DNA of 64,000 nucleotides from assembly GCA_025201845.1 (NCBI GenBank), contig MU603969.1:57209-121208 (forward strand), read 5' to 3'. The stretch is from Martensiomyces pterosporus (taxonomy: Eukaryota; Kickxellomycota; Kickxellomycetes; Kickxellales; Kickxellaceae). A program made the translations under genes and the position numbers. The notes below the pieces were generated by a model. It was not told where the DNA came from. It worked only from the letters and a program-made list of their open reading frames with translations, and did no database searches. Positions 40,601 through 50,038 of this stretch are shown piece after piece; the stretch's first letter is position 1; the number at the start of each line of letters is the position of its first letter.

Positions 40601-42432
40601 CAGGCGAGCGCGGCACTGCCATATCTGGTCTTGTGCGACTTTGCGTAGATGTCGTAAAGGCGCTTTGTGCTCTCGACAAAGCTCCGCTCCTTTCCAGCGC
40701 TCTGGCCGTAGGCAGTGATTGCGCCTTGGAGGAACGAGTTTGCCTCTCTCTTCTTGAACGAGCGGCGCAGGTACTGGTAGAACTTGGCCATCTGGTTAGG
40801 CTCCGAGTTGCCGGAGGACGCGCTGTAGTCAATGAGCGGCACAACGCCGAACTGCATCGGCAGGCCGTGCTCGATGTTGGCTGTGATCTCCTCGAAAATC
40901 AGCGACCAGCTCTCGGCTGACGACAAGTCAAGGGCAAAAATGACCTGAACGATGTTCTGCCTTAGGCGCTGGATCTGGCCTGGCGTGTAGATGCGCAAAA
41001 GGTTGCGAATGTCCGAGGGCCACGCGGCATAGCGGTTGTCCTTCGCCAGGTTGTTCAGCCAGGCAATGGTTTTCTTGTCCTCTGAGGTGTCGCGCATATC
41101 GAATGCCGGTGCCTCCGCATCCTCTGACTCGCCCGAGGATGTGTCTGCACCAAGAAGCTCAACGGCTTGCTTCTGAGAAAGGCCGACAGACTCCAGACTG
41201 CTGATGATCGAGTCCTCTCTGCGAATATGGTCTAGAAGCTGGAATGGGTCCAGCTCCTCGTTAGCCAGCTTCAGTCCATTGATCAGGAGCGTGTCCCTCA
41301 CGGAGAGCTGTCTAAATGCCTCGATTTCGTCGGACAGCGTTTCGTTAATGGAGACGCCTGACAGCAGATGCGCATAGCGCGGCAAATCCTGGGCCAGCTG
41401 CCTGAGTGTCGAGAGCTTGTCAGGCGCAGCCAGAATCATCTGCGTGGCCTGGAATCCGAGTGCCGACATGAGCTTTTCGGACAGCCCCTTGACTGCTGGC
41501 TCCGCCTCATCCTCAAACAGCACGATTTCGTCGCCATCGCTACTGCCACCCTGCACAGCCAGCTTGGACCCGCCTTTCTTTTTGTTTTCGCCGCTGTAGT
41601 CGAGATCGCGGTCGTCGATGACCTTGTACTCGGTGCTCTTCAGGGCGAGCTCGATACCGTACCCAGACAGACCCAAGGCGCGGGGCGAGCTCTGCCTGGC
41701 ATTCTCCCATGGGCGGTACCGCATAATGTAAGTGACCTCGGCGTTCTCTGCAAGAGTTTTGATATGGTCATGCAGCTCAACAAAGTTGTCAGCGCGCGGG
41801 TCTGCGTAGAGAGCCACGATCTTGTCTGGTGTCGAAGATCCAGCCTGGTAGACGTGGTCGAACGCAAGCCGCTTGGGCTCTACCTTTGCCTCCTCGATAT
41901 ACGTGGTGCCGTAGAACTTCTCCACATTAAGGAGCTCGCCCAGCGCTGCGACAGTGCATGCCTGCTTGTCTTTGTACTGCACCCAGAGCTGGCACGAGCC
42001 GTCAAAGCTCTTTTCGCCACGAGCGTCCTTGATGTCGGGAACCACAGTGGCGTCGTACAGCTGGTACTGTGCAATGACAGCAGGCGCATATGTGTGCGCC
42101 GAAAGCTCGAGCTTGAGCAGGGAGAGTGCAAATGGCTCGAGGAGAGAGTCCTGCTCGATCCACTGAAGCACCTGAGCGTATGCGTCTGCATCGGGCTTCT
42201 CAAAGATGTCCCGGTTGCTTGCCAGCTTGAGAATGTAGGGGAAGAAGGCGCTGCTATTGTAGGTGGCAATTCCCTCGGCGATTTCAAGCACAAGAGGCGG
42301 GGCTGCAAAGTTGGCATGGAGGCGAGTGCGAATGGGCGGCGAGGTGGTGGTGGCGCTTGTGCTGCCGCTGGCTAACCCGCCGAGGGCTGCCAGCGTAGCG
42401 AGGCTGCTCAGTAGCTGCAGTTTTACGCGCAT
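37606..42432 (-). CDS. UDP-glucose:glycoprotein glucosyltransferase (UGGT)
   Basis: A 1608-residue ER-lumen folding sensor that reglucosylates high-mannose glycans of misfolded glycoproteins for the calnexin cycle. It starts with a signal peptide (residues 1 to about 23). Tandem thioredoxin-like domains and a beta-sandwich occupy most of the chain. The C-terminal GT24 domain begins near HFDVFAVASGHLYERLMSIM and has the metal-binding FVDADQIVRADL with D1406 and D1408, then YVPFCDD and WKQGWWKDHL. The protein ends in EHDEL, an HDEL retention signal. Length fits full UGGT; the intact DxD distinguishes it from degenerate Kre5. It is convergent with APC11. Confidence 0.96.
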   Translation of the reverse strand: MRVKLQLLSSLATLAALGGLASGSTSATTTSPPIRTRLHANFAAPPLVLEIAEGIATYNSSAFFPYILKLASNRDIFEKPDADAYAQVLQWIEQDSLLEPFALSLLKLELSAHTYAPAVIAQYQLYDATVVPDIKDARGEKSFDGSCQLWVQYKDKQACTVAALGELLNVEKFYGTTYIEEAKVEPKRLAFDHVYQAGSSTPDKIVALYADPRADNFVELHDHIKTLAENAEVTYIMRYRPWENARQSSPRALGLSGYGIELALKSTEYKVIDDRDLDYSGENKKKGGSKLAVQGGSSDGDEIVLFEDEAEPAVKGLSEKLMSALGFQATQMILAAPDKLSTLRQLAQDLPRYAHLLSGVSINETLSDEIEAFRQLSVRDTLLINGLKLANEELDPFQLLDHIRREDSIISSLESVGLSQKQAVELLGADTSSGESEDAEAPAFDMRDTSEDKKTIAWLNNLAKDNRYAAWPSDIRNLLRIYTPGQIQRLRQNIVQVIFALDLSSAESWSLIFEEITANIEHGLPMQFGVVPLIDYSASSGNSEPNQMAKFYQYLRRSFKKREANSFLQGAITAYGQSAGKERSFVESTKRLYDIYAKSHKTRYGSAALAWDQVMDLEASWLVTRWEDTVKYCSRLDLSPASSPEGLVFVNGVAISLADSYRNKLFNTFQMQTWELAQALRRQDLAPEDDIQDYVYGQPGIMRSRSSIIYPSDETPLRFLSLRAKSVQKWADAQLHYLAFGSDGKADEAGELAKGAVSLWVVGDFAYPSTRRLAVDSLGAAREDKRVRVALVHVPHLPATESEFRAGGEEDQAGPEGYSIDAPQVLYQLLASAANKDSPADVAEFVRSYLANPDSAQDSQAESKLAALAEPNGDLIDDAELAFTANQEAIAAAGVSFADAQAAYLVVNGRVLPAITPDTPFTKDSVSSLVAYELSERIEGVHRTLAKVMSGDEAKAAPSLIMKASAILGYGKSSAKAGGIFQQSGGSGRISLDGAVGSKQSTLVKVGDPEAARIRVQAILDPLSENAQKWAPILQTLTSLPGVSLELWLNPSVGMTELPVKRFYRYLWPSELEFDSSGNVRAPEVVFNGIPADPLLTLGMDVPSAWLVTAVESIHDLDNIRLSSLRDPEAGISATYKLANILVEGHLVDTSSRAPPRGLEVRLGTSSDMAMTDTIVMANLGYLQLKANPGVWKFSIRPGRSADIYKIDNISEDRWNYNAAKRANADSEDLGPILVTSFTGTTIFPLVSKRAGHEKEELLQDPGSGNAKSPGSASSGGSKGGLWGKLKSAIGNSAASSGEDRPHFDVFAVASGHLYERLMSIMITSVLKNTKSHVKFWLIENFLSPSFKAFVPHMAEEYGFDYEFVTYKWPHWLNHETEKQRTIWGYKILFLDVLFPLNLDRVIFVDADQIVRADLQELADMDLQGAPYGYVPFCDDRKEIEGYRFWKQGWWKDHLRDKPYHISALYVVDLKRFRQLAAGDRLRGQYQTLSQDSNSLANLDQDLPNNMQHIVPIFSLPQEWLWCETWCSDAGLKKAKTIDLCNNPMTKEPKLERARRLLPEWEVYDRQVANFTRSLAMRGKHEGANIADAEAVNIDQPAAPQKKEHDEL

Positions 42433-43010
42433 ACAAGGCGGGTGGGGGGTTTTGCTGTCTCTGGTTCAGACTGTGTGAATGAAAAACCAAGGAGAAATAG
42501 AACTGGGAACAGAAGTGCAGGTTTAGAGCAAAACAGCGTGCAAGCAAAGACAAGGAACAGCAGTCTCGCTAGCTAAGACGAGGGGAGGGATGAGGGCTTT
42601 GCAGCCGCTAATGCGGAGCGCCACCAGCCAATCGTTTGTGCGGTTTCGCTGGAGGGACGGCAATGGTCCACGCGCTCAGAGCAGCCCGCTTACCTGTGAC
42701 GTTGTTCCTGAGTCGGGCGGCAGACGAGTACCCCAGCCAAGACATGCACAGGAATGAGAGAAGCCCGCCGCTTGGACCACCCGAGCCTTGGTAGATGTGT
42801 GCTGTGTGATTAGTGTGCCTTTGGCGGGCCTTCTAAGCAGCTGCTGCATGAGACTGGCTCTTGTAGGCAGCCTGGGGCGTGCCAGCTCCATATTCACGAG
42901 CCGCAGCACCAAGCACACAAATTTCGAGCTGATAACTCAGAATACGATGGCTACGTGTTTTGCACGTCTGGCACATCTGCATAAGCGAACACGCCCACCA
43001 CCGCCTGGAC
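42433..43010. promoter_or_regulatory. Bidirectional promoter region of UGGT and the 43 kb gene
   Basis: A 578-base divergent spacer. No supported gene. No clear TATA box. Confidence 0.4.
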
Positions 43011-44682
43011 ATGGCAATAAGCCTGGCTGAAGATGTAAGTATGCGAGTGTCCATGGCTTGAGACCGGAAAGAAGAAAACACGCTGACACGGCTGAATCTT
43101 GACATGGTTGGCTCTGCAGTTTGCCCGCGCCTCGTCGTTGCAGACACCGCTTCTGGATGCCGACTGCCAGGAGATGTACCGCAAGTCTCCTGCGCTGCTC
43201 GAGATCCGCGAATTTGTAGTCAAGCATGCACTTTCATCTTCAAACACGCCCAATCAGGATGCAGAACGAGAAAAGAGCCCACGCCAACACGCAGCACGCG
43301 CGCTGCCAGTTGCGTCGCTGAGAGACATCATCAACTCGCTGTTTGAAGAGAATCGGTACGAGGAAGGCACGCGGTTTCTAAGCACCATTGGCGAGAAAGA
43401 GCTGGTCAGAGACGCAAAGCTGGTAAGAAGCCTCTTGGCGATATTCAAGCCAACCAACTTGATCGAGGAGGACTTGGAACGGCGCAGCAGCTTTCTCCTG
43501 CAGAGCACCAGGAACTCAAACGTGGACTTTAGCGGGGTGTGGAGGGTTGATAACAGCCGCCGACGAGCAATCGCCCAGGCACAGCAAAGCGCCCTGATGC
43601 ACCTGGAGTCAGCCAGAGTGCAGTTTGTCAGACCATGGTTTATGGACGAGTACAAGGATGCGCCAGGAGAGTTCTGGGACTATCTGCAGGAGCTCACCGT
43701 TCTACCGCAGAAATATGACGATGCAGCGACGGACAGACTGGAGCTGGAGCTGTATCATAATCGCATGAAAGCCGCATGCGTTCTGCTTGAGCAGATCTGT
43801 GCTGATCTGGCGGCGAATGTTGCAGACATGTCGAGGTCGGTGTTTTTGAAGATCGTTTCTGAGGGGTATGTGACAGATGGACGGATCTCTAATCTGACCA
43901 AGACCCTGGACGTTGTGTTTGCCAGGTTTGGTGCGATTTCGTGCAGTCGCAGTCCTGTGGCAGAGAGCAAATGTGCTGCGCTTCTGCTGGATATGCTTGC
44001 AGCGGCATCTGCGTGCGACGCTGTCAGCAGAGAGCGCTGTGTGCAGGGAATTGCAAAGCACCTGTGGGACCAGAACTCTGAATCGCGCATAGAGTTCATC
44101 GATTTGATCTGCTCGGACACGCTCGCTGTTGAAATCATCGACTACACTCTTGTGTCTTGGTACCGCTTTGCTAGCAGGCCGGCAAAATGGCATGGCCAGA
44201 CGGTAAAGCAGGCAGTCACGCTCCAGCCAGGAGTGCTGAAGACTGCGTTCTGCTTGCAGTATGCCCGGCCACGCTCAAAGAAAGAGACGCTATCGGACTG
44301 GTACGATTTAGTCTGCCTTCTCACCAAGCTTGCTCAGAGGTCGATGAGTGCGTATGTGAGCCGTATGTGCCACGCGAATGCCCTGCTGGACATAGAAAGC
44401 GCTAGCGCAGCTGGCAAGCACCCCTCGCCGGTGCTGGTGACCAGCACATGGACAGACAGCCTTCTTTTGAGCAATGCGTGCAAGGAGCTGAGAGGACACA
44501 TCGAGAAGAAAAGGCTGCCTCCGGCTACTAGAGGCAGACAGTCGGCCGCGCCGTGGGCAGGCAGCCTAAGCAGCTCTAGCGACGAGATGCCCGGCAGCGA
44601 TGGCGAGTACTCTGACAGGGAACTCGGCAGGATGATGCACACTGAGCTGGATCTTTTAGAGTCGTTTCTAGCTGATTCATAG
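43011..44682 (+). CDS. Uncharacterised 528-aa protein with an 8-codon first exon
   Basis: I do not recognise this protein. The likely model is exon 1 at 43011-43034 (MAISLAED), a GTAAGT...CAG intron (43035-43119, 85 bases), and exon 2 at 43120-44682, with the frame preserved. Starting only inside exon 2 would use an intronic ATG. The product is helical, with a basic/Arg-rich block at about 155-170, a Trp/Phe patch (RPWFMDEYKDAPGEFWDYL), many Cys residues, and a C-terminal acidic Ser-rich tail. There is no signal peptide, membrane segment or catalytic motif. It is divergent from UGGT and followed after 177 bases by CFD1. The first exon is inferred from splice signals only. Confidence 0.6.
43035..43119 (+). 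other. Intron of the uncharacterised 43 kb gene
   Basis: 85 bases, GTAAGT donor, CTGCAG acceptor, phase 0, with GCTGAC branch-like sites. It explains how an in-frame start precedes the long second exon. Confidence 0.7.
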
Positions 44683-44859
44683 GCTGCGCTAATTTTCCGC
44701 TTACAAATACACCTTGTCCCCCCGAATAAGCTGCGCGCTGCCAGCCTGCCGCCATTTGCTCTTCTCTGCTCCACAGTATCACGCTTTTCAATTTATACAC
44801 ACTAATTCGCACCTCTCTCGTGCCTTTCAATCTGTACATTTAAACCAAACTTTGCAAGC

Positions 44860-45732
44860 ATGAGCCACCCGGAGGTCGGCGAACGGCTGGCATCGATAAG
44901 GCACGTAGTCCTTGTTCTCTCTGGAAAGGGAGGCGTGGGCAAGTCCTCCTGCACCGTGCAGCTGGCACTGTCGCTCGCCAGCCAAGGACACAAAGTGGGC
45001 GTTCTGGACATTGACCTCTGCGGCCCGAGCATCCCGCGCATGCTGGGTCTTGAAGGACAGCAGATCCACCAGGCGACGGCTGGCTGGGTCCCCGTATTTG
45101 CTGATTCGGAGAAGCGCCTTGGGTGCATGTCTATTGGATTCCTGCTGCCAAGCAAGAACTCGTCGGTCGTCTGGCGTGGCCCAAAGAAGAACGCCATGAT
45201 CAAGCAGTTCCTCTCGGATGTGTACTGGGGCGAGCTGGACTACCTGCTGATCGACACTCCGCCAGGCACTAGCGACGAGCACTTGGCTGCTGTGGAGTAC
45301 CTGCAAGAGTGGAACCCCGATGGCGCTGTCATTGTCACCACTCCACAGGCTGTTGCTCTGGCTGACGTGAAGAAGGAGATAAACTTTTGTACCAAGGTCG
45401 GGCTGCCTGTTCTCGGGCTGATTGAGAATATGAGCGGCTTTGTGTGCCCCCATTGCGCCGAGTGCACGAACGTGTTCTCCACCGGCGGCGGCGAGGGGCT
45501 TGCTAAGCACATGGATATACCGTTCTTGGGCCGTGCGCCGATCGACCCAAACCTCGTTATGCTCCTGGAGCAAGAGGACAAGACCGTGGTTCCCGATGTC
45601 AATAACCCCGGTTCGGAGAGGCAAAAGACTAGATCGATCGTTGAGACTTACCAGCACTGCGAGCTGAGCAGGATATTTGGCACCATTAGCACCCGCCTGG
45701 ACGAGATTTTGAGTGTTGAAGATAGCGACTAG
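44860..45732 (+). CDS. CFD1: Cytosolic Fe-S scaffold Cfd1/NUBP2
   Basis: A 290-residue Mrp/NBP35-family P-loop ATPase that, with Nbp35, assembles 4Fe-4S clusters for cytosolic and nuclear proteins. The deviant Walker A GKGGVGKS is at 22-29 and DIDLCGPSIPRM follows. The switch segment is IDTPPGTSDEH, and the bridging cluster ligands are CPHC at 196-199. No N-terminal four-Cys ferredoxin-like motif is present, which identifies Cfd1/NUBP2 rather than Nbp35/NUBP1. It is tail-to-tail with the first COQ1-like gene at 70 bases. Confidence 0.95.
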   Translation: MSHPEVGERLASIRHVVLVLSGKGGVGKSSCTVQLALSLASQGHKVGVLDIDLCGPSIPRMLGLEGQQIHQATAGWVPVFADSEKRLGCMSIGFLLPSKNSSVVWRGPKKNAMIKQFLSDVYWGELDYLLIDTPPGTSDEHLAAVEYLQEWNPDGAVIVTTPQAVALADVKKEINFCTKVGLPVLGLIENMSGFVCPHCAECTNVFSTGGGEGLAKHMDIPFLGRAPIDPNLVMLLEQEDKTVVPDVNNPGSERQKTRSIVETYQHCELSRIFGTISTRLDEILSVEDSD

Positions 45733-45802
45733 ACAAATGTATTCTCCAACCACATCGCGCCTGCTGTATAGAATGAGCAGGCTACGAAAATGCCATTAAT
45801 GC

Positions 45803-47601
45803 CTATTTGGTGCGCGTGAGAACAGAGGATGTGACGCGCACCAATGCGTCTCTAGCAGCCGACTCGGGCAGTATTGCAAGTGCCTCGTTNNNNNNNNNNN
45901 NNNNNNNNNNNNNNNNNNNNNNNNNNNNNNNNNNNNNNNNNNNNNNNNNNNNNNNNNNNNNNNNNNNNNNNNNNNNNNNNNNNNNNNNNNNNNNNNNNNN
46001 NNNNNNNNNNNNNNNNNNNNNNNNNNNNNNNNNNNNNNNNNNNNNNNNNNNNNNNNNNNNNNNNNNNNNNNNNNNNNNNNNNNNNNNNNNNNNNNNNNNN
46101 NNNNNNNNNNNNNNNNNNNNNNNNNNNNNNNNNNNNNNNNNNNNNNNNNNNNNNNNNNNNNNNNNNNNNNNNNNNNNNNNNNNNNNNNNNNNNNNNNNNN
46201 NNNNNNNNNNNNNNNNNNNNNNNNNNNNNNNNNNNNNNNNNNNNNNNNNNNNNNNNNNNNNNNNNNNNNNNNNNNNNNNNNNNNNNNNNNNNNNNNNNNN
46301 NNNNNNNNNNNNNNNNNNNNNNNNNNNNNNNNNNNNNNNNNNNNNNNNNNNNNNNNNNNNNNNNNNNNNNNNNNNNNNNNNNNNNNNNNNNNNNNNNNNN
46401 NNNNNNNNNNNNNNNNNNNNNNNNNNNNNNNNNNNNNNNNNNNNNNNNNNNNNNNNNNNNNNNNNNNNNNNNNNNNNNNNNNNNNNNNNNNNNNNNNNNN
46501 NNNNNNNNNNNNNNNNNNNNNNNNNNNNNNNNNNNNNNNNNNNNNNNNNGACGACCGGCAGCTCTTTGCGATGAGGCTGCCTGTCTTGAGGTATGTCTTC
46601 TCCAGGTAGTACTCAAATGCATCCTCATTCGGCTGGGCCATCGGATTGTCCTCGTTTTTCAGGTTCTTGAGCTGCTTGAACTCGCCGTCAACAAGGTCGC
46701 CAAGAGCACCCATCATCAGCTCCGAGACCTCGTGGCTGCGCAGGCGCGACAATGCTATACATGCACGGGCAAGGAGGAAGTCGCCGGCAAAGATGGCCAT
46801 TTTGTTCCCAAACACCTTCTGAATTGCTGGCAGTCCTCGTCTTGTCTCTGCGCGGTCAATGACATCGTCGTGCAGCAGGGTAGATGTATGCAGCATTTCA
46901 GTGATTTCGGCTAACCTGCGGTGTGTAGGCAGGATGGTTAGCCCCTCCTTGACGTGAGGTGAGTAAGGACGACCACCGTGCCCATCCTTGGTTGCGCTCT
47001 CGATCAGCTGGTTCACCTCCTGAGACTCTATGTCGCTTTGGATTTCTTGTGGGACTGCGCGGTCGATAAGCGAGTAGTCAACCTCGCTGTCTCCTTGGTT
47101 GGCAAACATCGACAAGCCTCCTTGGCGCTTGGTGGCTACGCTGGTTGCTTGGGCAACGAGCATGATTAACATTGGACGGACGTGTTTACTGCTGGCGGAT
47201 AGGTAGTACCGCGACACGGTGCTGAGCATTGGGTGGCCGCTCTCAAGAAGACGCGACAGGTTATCAGTGATAAACGACAGCTCCGATCCCACCAGCTCCT
47301 TCGGATCGATCAGCTTCTTGCTGCTCTCAGCACCAATGGCCTCCGAGGTGTAGGTTGCATCCAGGCCCCTCAGCAGCTGCACATTGCTGGCGCTGATGGG
47401 TCGCTTTAGTTCGGCGATGGCGTCGTAGAGGGGAGCTGGGGTGGATACAGCAGCATCTGCTGCAGCGCTTTCCAACGAGCGAGCGCCTTTGGTGGCTCCC
47501 ATGGCGAGACTGCCAAGCGGCCCAAGCTTCGAACGGCCAGGTGCTGTTCCACGGGCCAGTACCCCCAGTTGACCGACTACACCCTTTGTCTTTGTTGCCA
47601 T
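45803..47601 (-). CDS. COQ1: trans-Polyprenyl pyrophosphate synthase (COQ1-like), copy 1, interrupted by assembly gap
   Basis: A long-chain prenyl diphosphate synthase making the ubiquinone side-chain precursor in mitochondria. The N-terminal 350 codons (47601 to 46550) are readable: ELVGSELSFITDNLSRLLES, GKHVRPM-like motif (SKHVRPM), and the first Asp-rich motif in LLHDDVIDRAETRRG. A run of N covers 45890-46549. The end is recoverable on the far side: 29 codons run to a stop at 45803-45805 (RTK then TAG), matching the last 29 of copy 2. The missing part must be 1 modulo 3 in length; copy 2 has 328 bases there. Reading straight through the N run gives a false C-terminus. A second Asp-rich motif should lie in the gap. 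Confidence 0.88.
45890..46549. other. Assembly gap (660 N)
   Basis: Unknown bases inside the first COQ1-like gene. The sequence just beyond it (46550-46621) is identical to 52079-52150 in the second copy. Confidence 0.99.
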
Positions 47602-48253
47602 GGGTGACTATATGCTAGTGGAAGCTGTTAGCGAGGATATGGTAGGGTTTGAGTAAAGAGTGGTGCTGGCGCAGCGCAGCCATTCCTATATAGGCAGGGC
47701 GGCATAGGCTGCTTAGCTGAATGGTACACTAACATCTGCAGACTGGGCACTGTAAAAGCTGCTGCATGCGTGTACCACCAGGACTTCTGAGCACATAGTC
47801 GACTGAAGCACGCTGTTATTAATAACGGCCTGGAAGCATGGCTTTCACTGGTAAACTACATTCTTTGTATATTAATCCCCATGACAGTGCATTGAAACAA
47901 CCCCAGACTGCGCGTAAATGCCTTCAGCAGCCTGGACACCTGCTATTTATACGCTTCTAGCCCTCCCCTCCCCGCTACCCCAACTATGTTGGCTATATTT
48001 AAACTCAGCGACGTGTAGTGAAGCAGGAGGTGTGCTGATGCGCTGACCAAAAAGCTAGCAAGCGGTGTGTGAGTGTCGAAAAGAGTACTGATCACATTCC
48101 AGGTAGGTGTTCCGATACTTGTATTCAACCAAAGCACCACCGCACACGACTTCTGTTGCAAGCGCGCTGCCGCATCTCGATATACCGAGAGCCGAGCCAC
48201 CAGCCCTTGTGCCATTGCATGTGTTATATATCAGCGTGATAATTCGACGGCTG
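47602..48253. other. Spacer between COQ1 copy 1 and the membrane-protein gene
   Basis: 652 bases with the promoter of COQ1 copy 1 and the 3' flank of the next gene, both minus strand. I see no gene or structured RNA in it. Confidence 0.4.
47687..47693 (-). promoter_or_regulatory. TATA-like box of COQ1 copy 1
   Basis: TATATAG on the minus strand, 86-92 bases before the start codon. Copy 2 has a TATAAAG at a similar distance. Confidence 0.5.
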
Positions 48254-49129
48254 TTATTGCTCATGAGAAGCCTTGCGGTGCTTTTTTGCCTTCTTGCGGT
48301 TGGTTTCGCCCGTGCTTCTCAGCTCTGCGTTTTCACGGATGAGTTTGTCCAGCGCTCTGACGTCTGGGTGGTACTGAATGATCTTTTTGGAGACCCTGAA
48401 GCTGACGGTGCGCATTGGGGTCTTGCACTGCCATTGAATGCTGTACTTCCTTGAAGGGCCAGGGGTTAGATCGCGCACGTAGACTGGAGTCTCTGGGTCA
48501 CGTCCAGTCAGGCTGAACTTTGTGATGAGCAGCGGCGTATCGCTGGTGACAGGAAACTCTACCTGGCTCTCGCCGCTGGCCTCGGCCTTTCGACTCCTGG
48601 CAACCAGCCGCTTGTTCAGATGGCCTAGGATCCGGATGCTTTTGATGTGATCGCGGTACAGCAACTGAACGAAGGCGAGCGGGATAAAGCCAGCCATCAT
48701 AATTGCGCCCGCTGCTAAAACCGTGTAAATGTCGTCGGTGCGTACCCAGAGACTCAGTGCTGTTGAGCAAAAGACATTGACCAGGAACACCATGCGGAGG
48801 TGTCGGATTTGCTTCGACATTGGCATGTCGTACATGGGCAGCTTGGTAGGAACATTAGTGTCGGGCTGGACAATGCTGGTTTCGCTCCTTGGCTCTGGCT
48901 GCTGCTTCTGGGTCTCGCTTAGACGCAGCGCAGAGCCATGGAATCCGCGGCGGAGAACATCGGTGAATGTGGACTTGTTCTGCAGCAAACGGGGGGCGCT
49001 GATGCAGGACAGTAGTGGTGCTGGTGAGAGCGACTGCGTTTGCCTGAAAGGTGCCCGCAACAGCGCTGAGTGGATCGGTGTTGCGCCCGCCAGCATGCGG
49101 CTGATCCGCTGCATCGGTAGCGAGTTCAT
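48254..49129 (-). CDS. Mitochondrial two-span membrane protein (TMEM70/186/223-like)
   Basis: A 291-residue protein. The start at 49129 (MNSLPMQRISRML) opens an Arg/Ser/Leu-rich presequence running to about residue 70, with RRGFHGSALRLSE a plausible cleavage region. Two membrane spans follow: RMVFLVNVFCSTALSLWV and AAGAIMMAGFIPLAFVQLLY, separated by a short loop. A soluble beta-rich part then contains TDTP-like and VRDLTPGPSRKY segments, and the C-terminus is basic. This topology fits the TMEM70/TMEM186/TMEM223 group that assists respiratory-complex assembly. I could not check the profile, so the family call is moderate. It is divergent from the S28 peptidase gene. Confidence 0.7.
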   Translation of the reverse strand: MNSLPMQRISRMLAGATPIHSALLRAPFRQTQSLSPAPLLSCISAPRLLQNKSTFTDVLRRGFHGSALRLSETQKQQPEPRSETSIVQPDTNVPTKLPMYDMPMSKQIRHLRMVFLVNVFCSTALSLWVRTDDIYTVLAAGAIMMAGFIPLAFVQLLYRDHIKSIRILGHLNKRLVARSRKAEASGESQVEFPVTSDTPLLITKFSLTGRDPETPVYVRDLTPGPSRKYSIQWQCKTPMRTVSFRVSKKIIQYHPDVRALDKLIRENAELRSTGETNRKKAKKHRKASHEQ

Positions 49130-50038
49130 TGTGAAAAAAAAAGCACGAATAGCCAGTGTGCACCGACGAGGGGGAAGAGAGCGGGGAGCAACAGATAAGG
49201 CAACGAGCAGCCCACACAGTTTTCCCAAGGCTGCACAGGCGCATAAATATGGTATGCACCTGAGTTGGGGTGTCTCCCTCGTTTGGGTCTCGTCTCAAAA
49301 GACTGCATGTAGAATTCGATAAAATTTCATCGTGCTGTGTGGATCTGCTTTGCGGGTTCCCGCTGGGTTCGCTCCGGCTCCGGGTTTGGTGCTCGTTGCG
49401 GAGGTTCGATCCCTGGTGCACGGTTAAAACCGTCGACGATGACAAATCTGCGTTTCACCGATGTTCTTGGTCTTGCAAACGGGCCAGCCGCTTCCCACGC
49501 ATGGGAAAAAAGGTGCGCTATGAGTCGATTTTTTTTCTGCCGCCCAGCGTTCATGGAAGTGGGCGTCGCAAGTCTTGTGCGCCATGCGCTCCTTTTTGAT
49601 CCAGCATGCCAAATCCCCCTTTTTAATGAAAGGAGTGCTGATCGCCTGCATTCGCGTGCTTCAAAGCGTGCTAGGCGGCTTTGCGGTGCTCAAGTCATAT
49701 TTTTGGAGTGAAAGGAGGCGGCAAGGAACACCGCAAAAGGCGTGTCTTTGATAATTGGTTTTCTCTGGGAATGCGTCTTTGGGTAGAAAGAAGAGCGAGA
49801 CGAGGCGTCATTGAACAGCAGCGGTGTAGCCGGCATTCCTCGGCAAACAAGCGAAGGATGTGGGCTGCTGTGCTCATCCACAGCCAAGACGCTTGATATA
49901 AAATGGCAGCAAAGGGTACCCAGCCACAATCCAAATTGTCCAAATTGCCCAAAAGAAGCCCCACCCATCACCCCTCCTGTTTGTGCTATTGCCTTTTCTA
50001 CCGCACTCGCTGCCCACACCACATACGCATTCCATGAT
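49130..50038. promoter_or_regulatory. Long divergent spacer with TATA box
   Basis: A 909-base region between divergent genes. It contains poly-A and poly-T runs, a lone GGTTCGATCCC string at 49403-49413 that resembles a tRNA B box but has no tRNA fold around it, and a TATA box near the peptidase end. No supported gene. Confidence 0.5.
49897..49903 (+). promoter_or_regulatory. TATA box of the S28 peptidase gene
   Basis: Perfect TATAAAA, 136-142 bases upstream of the ATG at 50039. Confidence 0.6.

Noticed and set aside
41368..42375. Plus-strand open frame of 335 codons opposite UGGT
   Set aside because: Antisense shadow of the UGGT N-terminal region with no domain.
37606..42432. UGGT gene as Kre5-type inactive paralogue
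   Set aside because: The GT24 domain retains the DxD metal site and donor-binding segments, so it looks like an active UGGT.
45796..45889. Alternative C-terminus of COQ1 copy 1 when read straight through the N run
   Set aside because: It uses the wrong frame because the N count is arbitrary. The frame matching copy 2 ends at 45803-45805.
49337..49440. Possible tRNA gene around GGTTCGATCCC
   Set aside because: The T-arm stem has two mismatches out of five, and no matching acceptor stem or A box at the right distance is present.
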